This document shows positions 44,387 through 56,231 of a stretch of 64,000 bases of DNA, piece by piece. This stretch comes from Batillaria attramentaria (Eukaryota; Mollusca; Gastropoda; Batillariidae). Below the pieces are notes generated by a model. That model was not told the origin of the DNA and did no database searches. It was given only the letters and a program-made list of their open reading frames with translations. Every line of letters begins with the position of its first letter. The stretch's first letter is position 1. The DNA lies in contig JACVVK020000323.1 in assembly GCA_018292915.2 (NCBI GenBank), positions 271,001 through 335,000 on the forward strand, given 5' to 3'. The translations under genes and the position numbers were made by a program.

Positions 44387-47292
44387 GTGCATTCCATCCT
44401 CCATTTCTCGCTCGACTTCTGTTGTTGCCAGAACTGTGATCTGCGCCACGGTCTTTTTCAAGCTCAAAATTGTATCGGCTTCTTTCTTCATCTCTTCTTC
44501 AGCTTTGTCTATAAACACTTTTGTCACAATGTCTACTGCCATTTCCAGGTCAAGGTTCCCAGTGTCAACGTCAGACTGCGCCCAGCCATAGTAGGTAAGC
44601 CACGGATTCCAGTCTAACTCAATTTTAGAGATCATTGACCTAGAGAAGGGATACTCAGGGAGCAACCAGTCCATCTCAAATGTGTCGTTCATCCAGGGTG
44701 TAAATCTGTACGGTCGTTTGTCATCTTTCGTAATCGGCAGCTGAGTGAGAGAAGCCCCTGCAGCAGTCAGTGGCTCAAGCCTTTCGTTCAGGATAGGTCC
44801 ACCATTTTTATTTATGAGAAGGCGATCCCCGTGCCTATCAACAAGCAAGGGTAAATTGGTAGTATCGCCATGTATATCTACTTTGTCATAGCCATAAATT
44901 AGTTCAGGGAAAATCCGAACGGCTGCACCATCTTTTCTGTGTATATACTTAACACCAATCGAATCGAATCCAATTCCAGCTTCCTTAACGTACGTCGCAC
45001 GTCTACGAGTATAGCCGTACACTTCAGCACGGATTGAATCTTCAAATTCGTCCTCAAATTTTATCCAATCTATCTTTCTGGCATACGGATTCTTCAGCAC
45101 TTTCAAAATTACTGGCACATAGTAGGCGAGAAGAGAAACTGCATGCGGGCCGATCTGGCTGAACACAACAGCGTAAACCTGACAAATCCTTTGGTCACAA
45201 CTGTAACAGTCCCCATCACCAAGCGAATTCTTTGTTTTGACAGACACAGTATCAGCACAGTCTTTAAAAGTTTCACACAGCGTAGTGATTACTTCTGTGT
45301 TTAAGAGTCCCCTGACTTTGGTAAAGTGTGACTGTTCCCTAGATCTGTGAGATGTCCAAAAAAATGCATTCTCCAGTGTTGCATGTAACTGACTGTACGG
45401 AGGCTCTCCTTTTTTACCCTTTCCCCCCTTCTTTATCTTTTTAGACCCTTCTACTTCACTGCCGCTTGACGAGTCTGTTTCACTTGTTTTCCCAGATGCT
45501 CCTTTCCCCTTCTTTTTCTTCTTTTTTTGTTCCTTTTTTCCCTTCTTTTTCTTTCCCTTTTTAGAACCTTCTCCTTCACTTCCGCCTGACGAGTCTGTTC
45601 CACTTGCTTTCCCAGATGCTCCTTTCGCCTTCTTCTTTTTCTTCTCCTCTTTTTGTTCCTTTTTTCCCTTCTTTTTCTTTCCCTTTTTAGACCTTCTCCT
45701 TCGCTGCCGCCTGACGAGTCTGTTCCACTTGCTTTCCCAGATGCTCCTTTCCCCTTCTTTTTTTTCTTCTCCTTTTTTCCCTTCTTTTCCTTTCCCTTTT
45801 TAGGCCCCTCTCCTTCACTGCCGCCTGACGAGTCTGTTCCACTTGCTTTCCCAGATGCTCCTTTCCCCTTCTTTTTTTTCTTCTCCTTTTTTCCCTTCTT
45901 TTCCTTTCCCTTTTTAGGCCCCTCTCCTTCACTGCCGCCTGACGAGTCTGTTCCTCCTGCTTCTCCAGTTGTTCCTTTCTCCTCCTCCTTTGTGTTCTTT
46001 TCCTTTTTCCCCCCCTTTTTCTTTGATTTGCCCGCGGACATATTCCGGTCTTGTTCTTCATTCTCTTGGACAGAGTAGACAGAGGAGTTGCAGATGTTAA
46101 TCTCCAACGCACTTTTTTGAAAGAACTGACGTCTTCCAACAGGTGGTTGGGGATGGTCGTATTCTTCTTGCGCAGTTGCTTTAGACGGCCTTTCATGCAT
46201 GCCAACTGTGCAAGCAACAGTCGGCTGAGTATCAAACGATCCCATTGCTGTGTTCTCGGAAAAGCTGTGCTGAAACTGGTCACCTAAAACTGTCAACGAT
46301 GAGAATATAGAGGTGCTGTTCCAAGAAAGTATCTTCTGTCTACAGCTGGTTTCAAGGCTCGCTTGAATTGAAGCAGCAGATCGAATGCTTCTACCAAGGA
46401 CAGAATCAGACAGATTTCTGACAATATCAGAATCACACACCAGAGGATGGCCTTGGTGGAACTCTCTCGTCTCCTTCTGTCGACTGAAATCTGAAGGACC
46501 AATCAGTGAACTGTTGCACTTGTCTCGATCTGAAGACAAACCTGAATAACTGACCAGCAGAGCTGAATTGGAAGCGTTTTTAGTCGTGTTTTTTCCTTTT
46601 TTTTTCGTCTTCTTTTTCTTGGTTCCCGTTTTTGATTCTTCTCTTTTCTTGTCCTTTTTAGACCCCCCCTTTTTTTTAGAACCTTTTAGTTCACTGCTGC
46701 CTGACGACTCTGTGCCTCCTGCTCCTTTCTCCTTTTTCTTCTTGTTTTGTTTCTTTCCCTCTCTAAACCCTTTTCCTTCACTGCTGCCTGACGAGTCTGT
46801 TCTTCCTGCTTCCTCAGATGTTCCTTTCTTTTTCTTCTTCTGTTTCTTTCCCTTCTTGTTTTTCTTTAGCTTCTTAGACCCTTTTCCTTCACTGCTGCCT
46901 GACGAGTCTGTGCCACCTGCTTTCCCAGTTGCTCCTTTCTTTTTCTTCTTCTGTTTCTTTCCCTTCTTAGGCCCCTCTCCTTCACTGCCGCCTGACGAGT
47001 CTGTTCCTTCTGGTTTGTCTGCATCTGGTGGTCTTCCTTTTCTTGGTTTAGCCGAACGTGCACGACTGAAATTCACTGTTCGTTTAACCTTACCTTTGCC
47101 TCCCCAGTCAGCTTCGAAGCTCCCGCGCCTACTTTGGACACCCGAGGCAGATTCAGTAATGTGGCGTATGATTGTATTGAAGATGTTGCTCTCAAACGAA
47201 GGTCTCCTTTTCGCCCTCGGTAACTGTTCTTGTTCTACCAACTTGGCTTTCAGATCTTGAATAGATGGAAGCCGTGTGTCCTTGTACCCTGC
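44387..47292 (-). CDS. Host gene exon 2: long Lys/Ser-repeat exon with one-base deletion
   Basis: Acceptor TTGTACAG|GCAGGG (a second AG four bases on breaks the phase); donor ATGCAC|GTGAGT. The N-terminal part has KRRPSFESNIFNTIIRHITE. About nine repeats follow, of the type TDSSGGSEGEGPKKGK plus Lys runs, split four and five around a 150-residue unique segment. The C-terminal part is compact, with WIKFEDEFEDSIRAEVYGYT, DRHGDRLLINKNGG and PYRFTPWMNDTFEMDW, then a helix with EEEMKKEADTILSLKKTVAQ. At 45691-45693 the TTAG-ACC-TTCTCC unit is one base shorter than its sister units. Restoring it gives 2907 bp (969 codons) and an open frame from end to end. Very low-complexity basic repeats suggest a disordered, perhaps nucleic-acid or scaffold-binding tail. 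Confidence 0.8.
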
Positions 47293-48408
47293 CTGTACAA
47301 ATCAGCCACCAACCAAGCGATCAGTCAGTGTTTAGACCATTGTACCTAGACTACAACGTTTTCCCCTAAAACAATATATATCTGGGTTTCCCCATGAGAG
47401 ACAGTAATTGCAAGACATTCCCTTACAGATAATTCCAACGAGCTACCTCTTATCACACATGCCTGTGAGAAGTACCGCTAAAGCATCCACCCCGAAATGA
47501 ACATTCAACCCCTTAAACCAACGGCCCCACGGGCTCGCCTTCACGCGGTGGGGCTGATTTTGCTGAGTTTGCCCACCCCTTTTTCTCTTCCCTCTGTTTT
47601 ATTTCTGTCTCCATTGGTCCATTCACCTGTCTTTTGCTCTCTTAACTCTCCACTGGGGGGGGGGGGGGGGGGGGGGTGTCAGTAAGTGGGTGTCTCTGCT
47701 GATCCTTGGTCAACTGAGGCATCTGAGGGTGGTTTCTGAAGGCCGACCACGGAATTTCCCCCACCTGGTCGTCGTCCTGGCGGGCTTTGTTCGCAGCGCC
47801 TTGCTGGTGCTGCTGAACACCTGCCACGGGAAGACCTTCAGAACGCACCCCTCTCAGGTGTGTTGTTTTCCCAAACTGCCTCACCGCGGGGAGGTTCCGT
47901 GTTGGTGCGGTCTTTTCTCCTACTGCATCCCAGGCATGTTGTCTTCATTGGCAAGTACGGAACTTTCCTCTCTACCTCTCTCGGTCTATCCCTCACCAGC
48001 CCATTCGCCCCTCTCTTTCTCTTTGAAACCTCCCGAATTTAGCCGCCCTGTCCTTCCTCTCATCTCTCATCAGATTTTTTAAGTTTGACCCTTTCATCTA
48101 TATTTCTTCTTTTTGACCCCTCAGTCACGTCTGCACTACCACTGGTTAGGGATACGTAATGCTGAGTATGAGCTGAGAACTGGTTTATTGCACTGGGAGA
48201 TGATAACTTGCAATATTTGCGCTTAGTATTTACGTTTCATTTACCTAGTTTGTTATTTGTTTTCTACGCCTTTTGTAGTCGGGAATTCGAGAAATTAGCA
48301 TGAAGGTGCAGCGTCTCCTGCATGTCCTAGGTTTAGTTTATACTGCCCCGTAGACCAGTTTGCATCATTTGTCCAACGGTACAATTTTTTTTCAAGTATT
48401 GCAGGCAC
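47293..48408. other. Unassigned; long G run
   Basis: A G tract at 47656-47677. A plus-strand frame at 47690-48082 and its antisense have no supporting features. Nothing else recognised. Confidence 0.4.
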
Positions 48409-48455
48409 ACTCAGCCGCGAATTAGTCTTTGTGATTTGCGCGGCTTTAAGCCCTA
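48409..48455 (+). repeat. Retroelement 3' tail
   Basis: CAGCCGCGAATTAGTCTTTG...GCGCGGCTTTAAGCCCTAA, same tail type as 2752-2802, directly before family R copy B. Confidence 0.6.
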
Positions 48456-48904
48456 ACAAGATGGCCACCAGCCCAATATGTTGTTTCCATTCAATGACAT
48501 GCTGTAGTCACAGTCGTAGTCGTTGTGTCATGTATGCAGCCCGCGCGCACACGCCGGAACGCAAGCTCTCTGACATCAAGCATGCTGACATAAAGAAAGT
48601 ACTGAAAACCCTTATCGTGCCTCTATGCACTTGCAAAAACCCAAACACATGAGGTCGTGTGAGCTCGCCTAGCTGGTTGACGTCACAACTTTTTGGCGTA
48701 TGCGAGGTTCTACATGGGTGAATGAATTCTTGTAATAAAGTCGTTCCCCTTTGACAGAGTTACTTCCCGCAGACCTGACTGACAGACGATTGCTTACTGG
48801 TTTCGGAGAAGAGACCCTCTCTCTCTCTCTCTCGCCTTAGACGCGCAAGCGCGCGCGCACGCATGCACCCCCCCCCCCCTACACACACACACACACACAT
48901 TATG

Positions 48905-49342
48905 CAAAGACCTTGGAATCAGAAAGACGCGTCACTCCTGCCCTCGTAAGAGAGACATATAGCGGGACAACGCGAAGAGTTGTCTGCCCGCATTAGCGCG
49001 CATCCTAGATCTGGCCCCTATAGTGACAGCATGGCGGAAAGTGGAAAGCGATCACAAAAGCCGGGCATGCAATTGTGTTCTGCGCCGAATTGTTCAAATA
49101 ACAGACAAATATAAACGGGGAAATACTTCTTTTGGTATTCCTGTTGAAAAACAAACATTTTTTTTTTCGCTTTCTTGTCAAAAAAAAAAAAAAGACCTCA
49201 AGTGGTACGTGTGCATGCAGTGTAAACAAACAGTAAACACACGCGGCTGACGCAGATACAGCGTAATTTTTTTTCCCCTGACAACTTTACAAATCACGGT
49301 GGACTTAAATTGTGCTAGCGTCTACCCTGCATCTAAATTCAG

Positions 49343-49384
<42 letters not shown>

Positions 49385-49690
49385 TGTCACTCATACGGCG
49401 GCAGGTACGTTCATCGGCACTTGTTCCAGTCATCGACGTATAGATCTAGATCTATACGTCTGTGGTTCCAGTTCACATACTGTTGGGGGGAAATCTGTAG
49501 GTATGTACAGAACTCTTTTCTTAAAAATCAAGAGGTTTGCATGCAGTGTAAACAAACAGCAGTAAACACACGTGGCAGGCGCAGACATCAGGTTTTGGTG
49601 TTGTTTTTGTTGTTTTGTTGGCGGTGGTGTTTTTTTTTTAAAACTTACAAATAACGTTGACTTGAACTGTGCTAGCGGCACGTTGCACTG

Positions 49691-49738
<48 letters not shown>

Positions 49739-50560
49739 CAAAATCATCCGGCTGAACTTCATTCTAACCATTGTAAAACCATATCACAACATAGAATCTG
49801 CTGGATCGTCGGTCGCAGATATGATTAATGCTGAGTTAGCAGGAAGTATTCAGCGGATGCGTCCATCTTTGGATCTCTCCGCACATTCGATCTTTCTGTG
49901 TTCCGTACTAGTTTTACTTGAACACATCGAACGAAATGCACTGCGTAGCCTACGTACAGCAGTGAAAGCCAAACTAGATCTTTCGTTCGTCCTCCGGAAC
50001 TTTGAGAGTACTGTCTTATGTTATTTCCATAGGCCCTAAAACACATGCGAAATATATGGGGGGAGACCACCTGTCAGTCGCTGACATCTTCGTTTTTGCC
50101 GTTTATTTTGTTAAAATGTTTTACGGCGGCTAGTGTAGGGTTGGGTCAAAAAAACAGACTTTTTACAAGCATGCGGATTCTATACTAAATTTACGCCAGT
50201 CCACACGTCGTGGATGCGGCGATTTTGGTTTCACGTGTGATGCTATGTGTTATGTTTGGGAAAAAACATAATCTTGGCTCCAACTTCGATACCGATCTTG
50301 GCTCCAACTTCGATATCGTAGGCATACCTACCTCTATTTTTCAAGGGGGAAATCTACAGAAAGGTTTTCCCCGTTCCTGGTGTTCGCTTCTGACAGCAAT
50401 TCGGCGCTCCACACCATTGCACGCGTGGTTTCTGGCTTTCTGCCATACTGCCATTACTGCGTAGATCTGCGGGATGCGCGCTAATGCGCGCAGGACAACT
50501 CTTACGCGTTGTCCCTCAAAGGGAGGTAAGTGAACTATCTTTATGTTTCCAAGATCTTTG
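48905..50560. mobile_element. P-like DNA transposon remnant: 7-bp TSD, THAP start
   Basis: Ends CAAAGACCTTGGAA and TTCCAAGATCTTTG. CATTATG flanks both sides (48898-48904 and 50561-50567). Copy C has a single ATTATG there. A second inverted block (GGGACAACGCG...AGAGTTGTC...ATTAGCGCGCATCC) lies inside both ends at 48977 and 50463. CA...TG ends, 7-8 bp TSD and a THAP domain suit the P superfamily. It contains CA microsatellites (49345, 49693). Confidence 0.6.
49031..49230 (+). pseudogene. Possible THAP-finger start (broken)
   Basis: ATG then MAESGKRSQKPGMQLCSAPN-C-SNNRQ; the C-x4-C spacing and the following RGNTSFGIPV in another frame match the front of THAP fingers. Stop and frame changes break it. 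Only the first pair of ligands is visible, so this is tentative. Confidence 0.4.
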
Positions 50561-52363
50561 CATTATGCTTCTGAGTGTGAGTCAGTGGCAAAAACGAAAC
50601 CCACTGAAATTCCCGATTTCCACATGTCAAGTTGTAGAGATCGCGAAAAGATACTGCATTTCGATGCAAAATAATTTCTAGACCATCCCAGAACATGCTG
50701 TCGCAGTAACGTCAGTAGATTACGTCACCTTGGAAAGATATCGAACCTTCCAGTAAGTTGAGAAATGTTCTAGATCTGACCTGTTCAGTACGTAAGCAGC
50801 CCTGCACAGCGTTCTGGGTTCTTCTTCTTTCATGAATTTGTTCTCCGTGCATATTCTGTTCATAAAGTATAGTTGTATTCTGTTGTATCCCGTGTCTTCT
50901 CTGCGATTGCACGAAGATGGCGACATAGTAGAAGTAAAATACACCACGTCTCCAAACAGAGGAATTCGGAAAGAAAGTGGCGAGACACCCCCAAGAAAAA
51001 ACAGCATCACGTCAATCAAACATGACGCACTTACTTTACGTCAGTGCGCGTGCGTCTCTTCTTCGATGTTTGTGAGGCGTGTGGCTTGTAGAGGAAATGT
51101 GCTGTGAGTACAAATTTTCGGGTCAACTGACGATAACGGCTGCAGTGAATTTTTCTATTTTTTTGTATATTTTTTATGGCACCCCAGGCTCATTATCTAT
51201 GTATAGTAGGAGCGATTTTGAGATGTAAAGTGTGTTCACCAGCACTTTCATCAGGTACGGCTTACGCCAAAAGTATAAAAGCGACAACCTCCAAAATTCA
51301 CTTAGTTGAGAGTCCGTATTCATGCTATCTATGTCCAAAAAAATGGAGTGGTTTAGGTAAATATTACGCCTTTAAACGCCAGAAAGCCACTTTTTTCTGA
51401 AAAGGGCGATAACTCGCAAATCATGTGTGCAATCGTACCTGGATCGGGCCTTCTATTCAACAATCTTGATTCATGTCAACTCAGGCTCGGTTTACATGAA
51501 AACTATAAGAGCGACCATTTTCTAGTAGTGACTCTGTTCAGAGTCCGTATTCAAGCTATCTACTGCCAAAAAATTGAGTGATTTAAATAAATATTACGCC
51601 TGTACACGAAAGACAACCAACTTGTCTCAAAAGGGCGATAACTCCCAAATCACTTAAGCAATCATCACACGCTTGAATCGTCTAATGTAACATTTTGATA
51701 TATTTGGATACCCCAAATTTGAAGCTATTCGGTTGAGTATTTTCGAAGAAACGGGCCCGGACACAATTCACACACACACAAACACACACACACACGCACA
51801 TCCACACAGACGGCACTCACTGAGGAGGAGAAGTGCGTTCGGAACACCATACGCGTCAGCATCGATGACGCAAGTTTTCTTACGTCATTGTCAGAGTTAC
51901 ACTTGCAAAATCGTCTCTGCGGGAGATCGGCAGTGACGTGCGTTTGTACCACAGATGCTTGCCTATGAACGTGGAAATTTTAGCCCGTCCTATTATGTTG
52001 TTTCCATTACTATGGAAACAACATAAAAACTCACTCACTCACCCTAAAACTAACCAGTCCAGACAGCAAAATCAAACACGTTATCTAACAAGATGGCCAC
52101 CAGACCAATAATATTATGTTGTTTCCATTCAGTGACCTGATGTCGTCGTGGTCGTTGTGTCATGTATGCTGCCCGCGCTCTCGGACATCAAACATGCTGA
52201 CATAAAGAAAGTACTGGAAGCCCTTTTCGTGCCTCTTTGCGCCCGCAAAACCCCAAACACATGAGGTCGTGTTAGCTCGCCTAGCTGGTTGACGTAACTA
52301 ACTTTTTGACGTATGCGAAGTTCTACATGGATGAATGAATTCTTGTAACAAAGTCGTTCCCCT

Positions 52364-53030
52364 CACTCTCTGGGGCACAGAGTCTTTCAGTGAAAAGTAC
52401 CTCTGTGCACGGTGGGGAAATGGCGCTCACTGCGCTACCGTGACGGGCCAAAATTGTCTCGGTGCTCTCAAACACAAGGTCGCGCACTATGTCATCCTTG
52501 ACCAGCTTTGAACCCAGAGGGATCCTCAGTGGCGCAAGTGATGGCAGGCTGTCTTCAGAGTGAAAGTAGGCGTGTTTCCGAATCAGAGAAATATATAAAA
52601 TGTCTCTGTCTGAATGGACAGATCTATTATTACATTCAGTCCTAGAGCACGGGTGTGTATGCTTTTGTAATCGTCTCTTATTCCACCACAAGGCAGGTAC
52701 GTGATCGTCTGCACCGTGCAATAATACATGCCTGTAGAGTGCAACACCCTTGCCTGTCAGAGTGCAACCCCCTTGCCGTTTACTCACATCCTGTTGGATC
52801 AGTGTACCACGTAAACAGTGCCATCAAAGCGCAACAATAATTGTCCGCTGGCAAAGATTTTGCCCAAACGAAAAGTGGTCGGATATTCAAGACTTTCTTT
52901 TCAAATCGAATCATATGACACACAAGTCTCTGCTTTTCTAAAAAAAAAATCGCCATTTTTAAAAATGGCGCTGGGTGTAAGCAGTCACATTTTCACGCCC
53001 CGCCGAAAAAGGACTGCACTCTGGAGTCTA
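52364..53030. mobile_element. 667-bp non-autonomous element with 9-bp TSD (copy 1)
   Basis: CGTTCCCCT stands at both sides (52355-52363, 53031-53039). Copy B at 48748-48756 has one copy, the empty site. The element starts CACTCTCTGGGGCACAGAGT and ends GGACTGCACTCTGGAGTCTA. Terminal inverted repeats are weak. A 9-bp TSD is typical of Mutator-like elements. A minus-strand open frame of about 140 codons is not recognised and is broken in the second copy. Confidence 0.8.
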
Positions 53031-53390
53031 CGTTCCCCTTTGACAGAGTTACTTCCCGCAGGCGTGATTGACGGGTGACAGACGATTGCTTACTGGTGTC
53101 GGAGAAGAGACACACCCACTCTCTCTCTCCCTCTCTCGCTTTCTCAATTAGACGCTCGCTTTTGCACACACACAATCACACACACACAATCACACACACA
53201 CACACACACACACACAATCTCTCCTTCACACACACAATCTCTTTTTCACAAACACACACAATCTCTCTCTCTCTCTTAGTCTCCATTGAGACCTCTGTGA
53301 TGTGCTCTCACACTATTATGCTGCTGAGTGAGAGTCAGTGGCAAAAACAAAACCCAGTACAGAAATTCCCGCTTTCCACGTCTCCAAATA

Positions 53391-54497
53391 AGGTGGGTTG
53401 GGGGAACTTCGGCACTGCGTGCATGCGTCCACTAGCGTGTTGACTTAACATGCTGCCCGCCTTTTCGTGTTCACGTGAGAGAAACATGCTTAATGCCAAC
53501 AGATACTTTAACCAATCGCAGACCTGCTTTCAATGAAACTGCGACTTTAACCTCATAAATGTGCATTGAAAATCGTTCTGAGAACAAGTGAGTGTGTTTG
53601 GGGGAACTTCGACACCTTCGGGGGAACTTCGTCACCCCCTTCGGGGGAACTTCGGCACCACCTGGGGAACTTCGTCACTAGGCTTGAGAGTATTTGTTTT
53701 CATGGTTTCAGTGCCTTAAATGTGATGTGCTACAAACTGTAGGTCAGATTTCTTCTTTATTTTTATCTAACATGTGTGATTAAACAACTCTCTCTCTCTC
53801 TCTCTCTCTCTGTGAATGAAGAAGACTGTTTCAGGCAAAACTGAGCTTAAAACAAGAGGTTATTTTTGTGTGTATTCATTAAGCTAAGCAAATCGACCAG
53901 TCTGGGAATGTGAGTGTGTCTATGGTAGAACCATCCTGGAAGGCTATTTTAGTGTTAGAATATTTCAACTTCTTAGCTTACTCTTAAAACGAATTTCCCC
54001 TGTTGATGGTGACGGATTTCCCCCATGTACATTTTTGGTCGGGGGAACTTCGTCACCCTCAGTAATTTCGTGTTTATGCAGTGTTTTGATGTGTGCCATC
54101 GCTAAAGAAACATTTAAACTTTAAAATAAAGTCATGTTTATGTTTAAGACCCTTAATATATTTGATTTCATTCAAAAACATAAAAATAAGACTATACAAA
54201 GACAGTTGGGACTTTACCGGCAAAAGACACGTGAAGTTATGAAGCAGACGAGAAAAGACACGTGAAGTTATGAAGCAGACGAGAAAAGCAGTCAAGTCAG
54301 AATGCGATCATTTGACGCGTCTGGCTGTACCAAGTATTTTCACTGGTCGTTCCATCTATCGTTTGGAATCTTGTAGTTACTTGGGAGAGCCTATTTGGAG
54401 GGATGAAAGCTTAGTAAGTGCATTGAATTATAGAAGAAACTTGGGGTGACGAATTTCCCCCGAACCGCAAGGGTGCCGAAGTTCCCCCAACCCACCT
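53391..54497. mobile_element. 1,107-bp TIR element with TA TSD and internal GGGGGAACTTCG motifs
   Basis: Perfect 25-bp TIRs beginning AGGTGGGTTGGGGGAACTTC, flanked by TA on both sides (53389-53390, 54498-54499). The empty site in copy B at about 50964 reads CAAACAGAGGAATTC. Inside, GGGGGAACTTCG(T/G/A)CACC occurs at least five more times: a cluster at about 53599-53680, singles near 54040 and, inverted, near 54450. No coding capacity. TA targets suit the Tc1/mariner or related groups, but these ends are unfamiliar to me. Confidence 0.85.
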
Positions 54498-54511
54498 TAG
54501 AGGAATTCGAA

Positions 54512-55953
54512 CTAGAGGAGCAAAGCCTCCTTGGCTCACTTGTGAGATGGGTCAAGGTCATTCAAAAGAGTATGTTTCTAAAGCTCTTATCACTATCTTT
54601 CACGAAATAAGGTGTCTTGTGTTCATAGTTCCTAAGAAAACAGCAAATGGCAACATAACAGTTTTCCCAGGTCAAGGTCATTCAAATGAGATCTGTAAGT
54701 GAAGAGCTTATCAGTGACTATCATTATGCCAAATTTGATAACTCTAATTTTTGTAGTTTCTGTACAAATGGTAATGTAAAATTTCACAACAGACAGCTGT
54801 AATGACCTTGACCTTGAGTCAAGGTCACTCAAATGGGTATGTCTGCATAGGTCTCTTTGCTGCCTATCATTGTGCCTTGCTGCTGTTTGTTGTTTCCAAG
54901 GAAATGCTAACGTTAAAGTCTCCACAAAACATCTTGAATGGCCTTGACCTTGACCCAAGGAAATTGAATACAAGTATGCCAATACAGGTTATGCCAGTAC
55001 AGGTTTTGTCAATGTCTATCATGCCATGCAAAGTTTGATGCCTCTGGTACCACTACATTCTGAGAAAATGGCAATTTTAAATTTCCAATTACACATCTTT
55101 GACGACCTTGACCTTCAGTCAAGGTCATTCAAAATGGTAAGTCTTGAAAGGTCTTGCTGCTGTTTATCAGCAAGCCAGGTTTGGTGCTTCTGCTGTTTAT
55201 TGTTTCTGAGAAAATGCCAATGTTAAGGTTTTGGAAGGTTTTCCGCAAAACAGCTTGTATGGCCTTGACCTTGATACAAACTCACTTAATACAGGTATGT
55301 CAGTAAATGTGTTGTCAATGTCTATCATCATGCAAAGTTTGATGTCTCTGGCTTTTCTAGATTCTGAGGAAAATGCCAATGTAAATTTCCAAACAGACAG
55401 CTTTAGTGACCCTGACCTTCGGTCAAGGTCAGTCATTATGGTATGTTTTTGAAAGGTCTTATGGCTGTCTATCAGCTTGCCAAGTTGGGTGCCTCTGCTG
55501 TTCATTGTTTCTGAGAAAATGCCCATGTTAAGGTTTGGAAGGTTTTCCGCAAAACAGCTTGTATGGCCTTGACCTTGATTCAAAGTCACTTAATACAGGT
55601 ATGTCAGTAAAGGTGTTGTCAATATCCATCGCCATGCTAAGTTTGATGTCTCTGGCTTTCCTAAATTCTGAGAAAATGCCAATGTAAAATTTCCAAACAG
55701 ACAGCTTTAGTGACCTTGATCTTGGGTCAAGGTCAATCATTATAGTATGTTGTGAAAGGTCTTATGGCTGTCTATCAGCTTGCCAAGTTTGGTGCCTCTG
55801 CTGCTCATAGTTTCTGAGAAAATGCCAGTGTTAAGGTTTACTGCGGACACACAGACAGACAGACAGACACACAGACAGACAGACAGACAGACAGACACAC
55901 AGACAGACGACGGAGGGTTATTACATAGACTCACTTTGTTACACAAGTGAGCC
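54512..55953 (-). mobile_element. Helentron-like element, copy H7 (ACT subfamily)
   Basis: Starts CTAGAGGAGCAAAGCCTCC, TTGGCTCACTTGTG; seven or so core units; CAGACA microsatellite at 55847-55905; ends ACTCACTTTGTTACACAAGT-GAGCC before an A run. The empty site at 50964-50985 in copy B shows insertion between two Ts (minus sense) without TSD. Confidence 0.85.
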
Positions 55954-56136
55954 AAAAAAGTGGCGAGACATCCCCAAGAAAATCCAGCATCACGTCAATC
56001 AAACATGACGCTCATACTTTGCGTCAGTGCGCGTGCGTCTCTTCTTCGATGTTTGTGTGGAGTGTGGCTTGTAGAGGAAATGTGCTTTGAGTACAAATTT
56101 TCGAGTCAACTGACGATAAAGGCTGCAGTGTTTTTT

Positions 56137-56181
56137 GGCTCACTTGTGTAACAAAGTGAGTCTATGTAATAACCCTCCGTC

Positions 56182-56231
<50 letters not shown>

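Larger units (their letters stand above)
48456..52024. mobile_element. Family R repeat, copy B
   Basis: Left terminus ACAAGATGGCCACCAGCCCA... with TGTTGTTTCCATTCAATGAC and about 400 bp shared with copy C. A P-like insert (48905-50560) follows. The remaining body (50568-52024) is the reverse of copy A, ending at the ATGTTGTTTCCAT/ATGGAAACAACAT palindrome. The middle supplies the empty sites used to read insertions in copy C. Confidence 0.7.

Noticed and set aside
45653..47260. Long plus-strand Phe/Pro-rich frames
   Set aside because: Antisense shadows of the Lys-repeat exon on the minus strand.
47690..48082. 130-residue plus-strand frame next to a G run
   Set aside because: No domain, splice or codon evidence, and the antisense is also open over part of it.
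52323..52787. 154-residue minus-strand frame
   Set aside because: Runs across the boundary of the 9-bp-TSD element into its flank and is broken in the second copy at 59828-60031.
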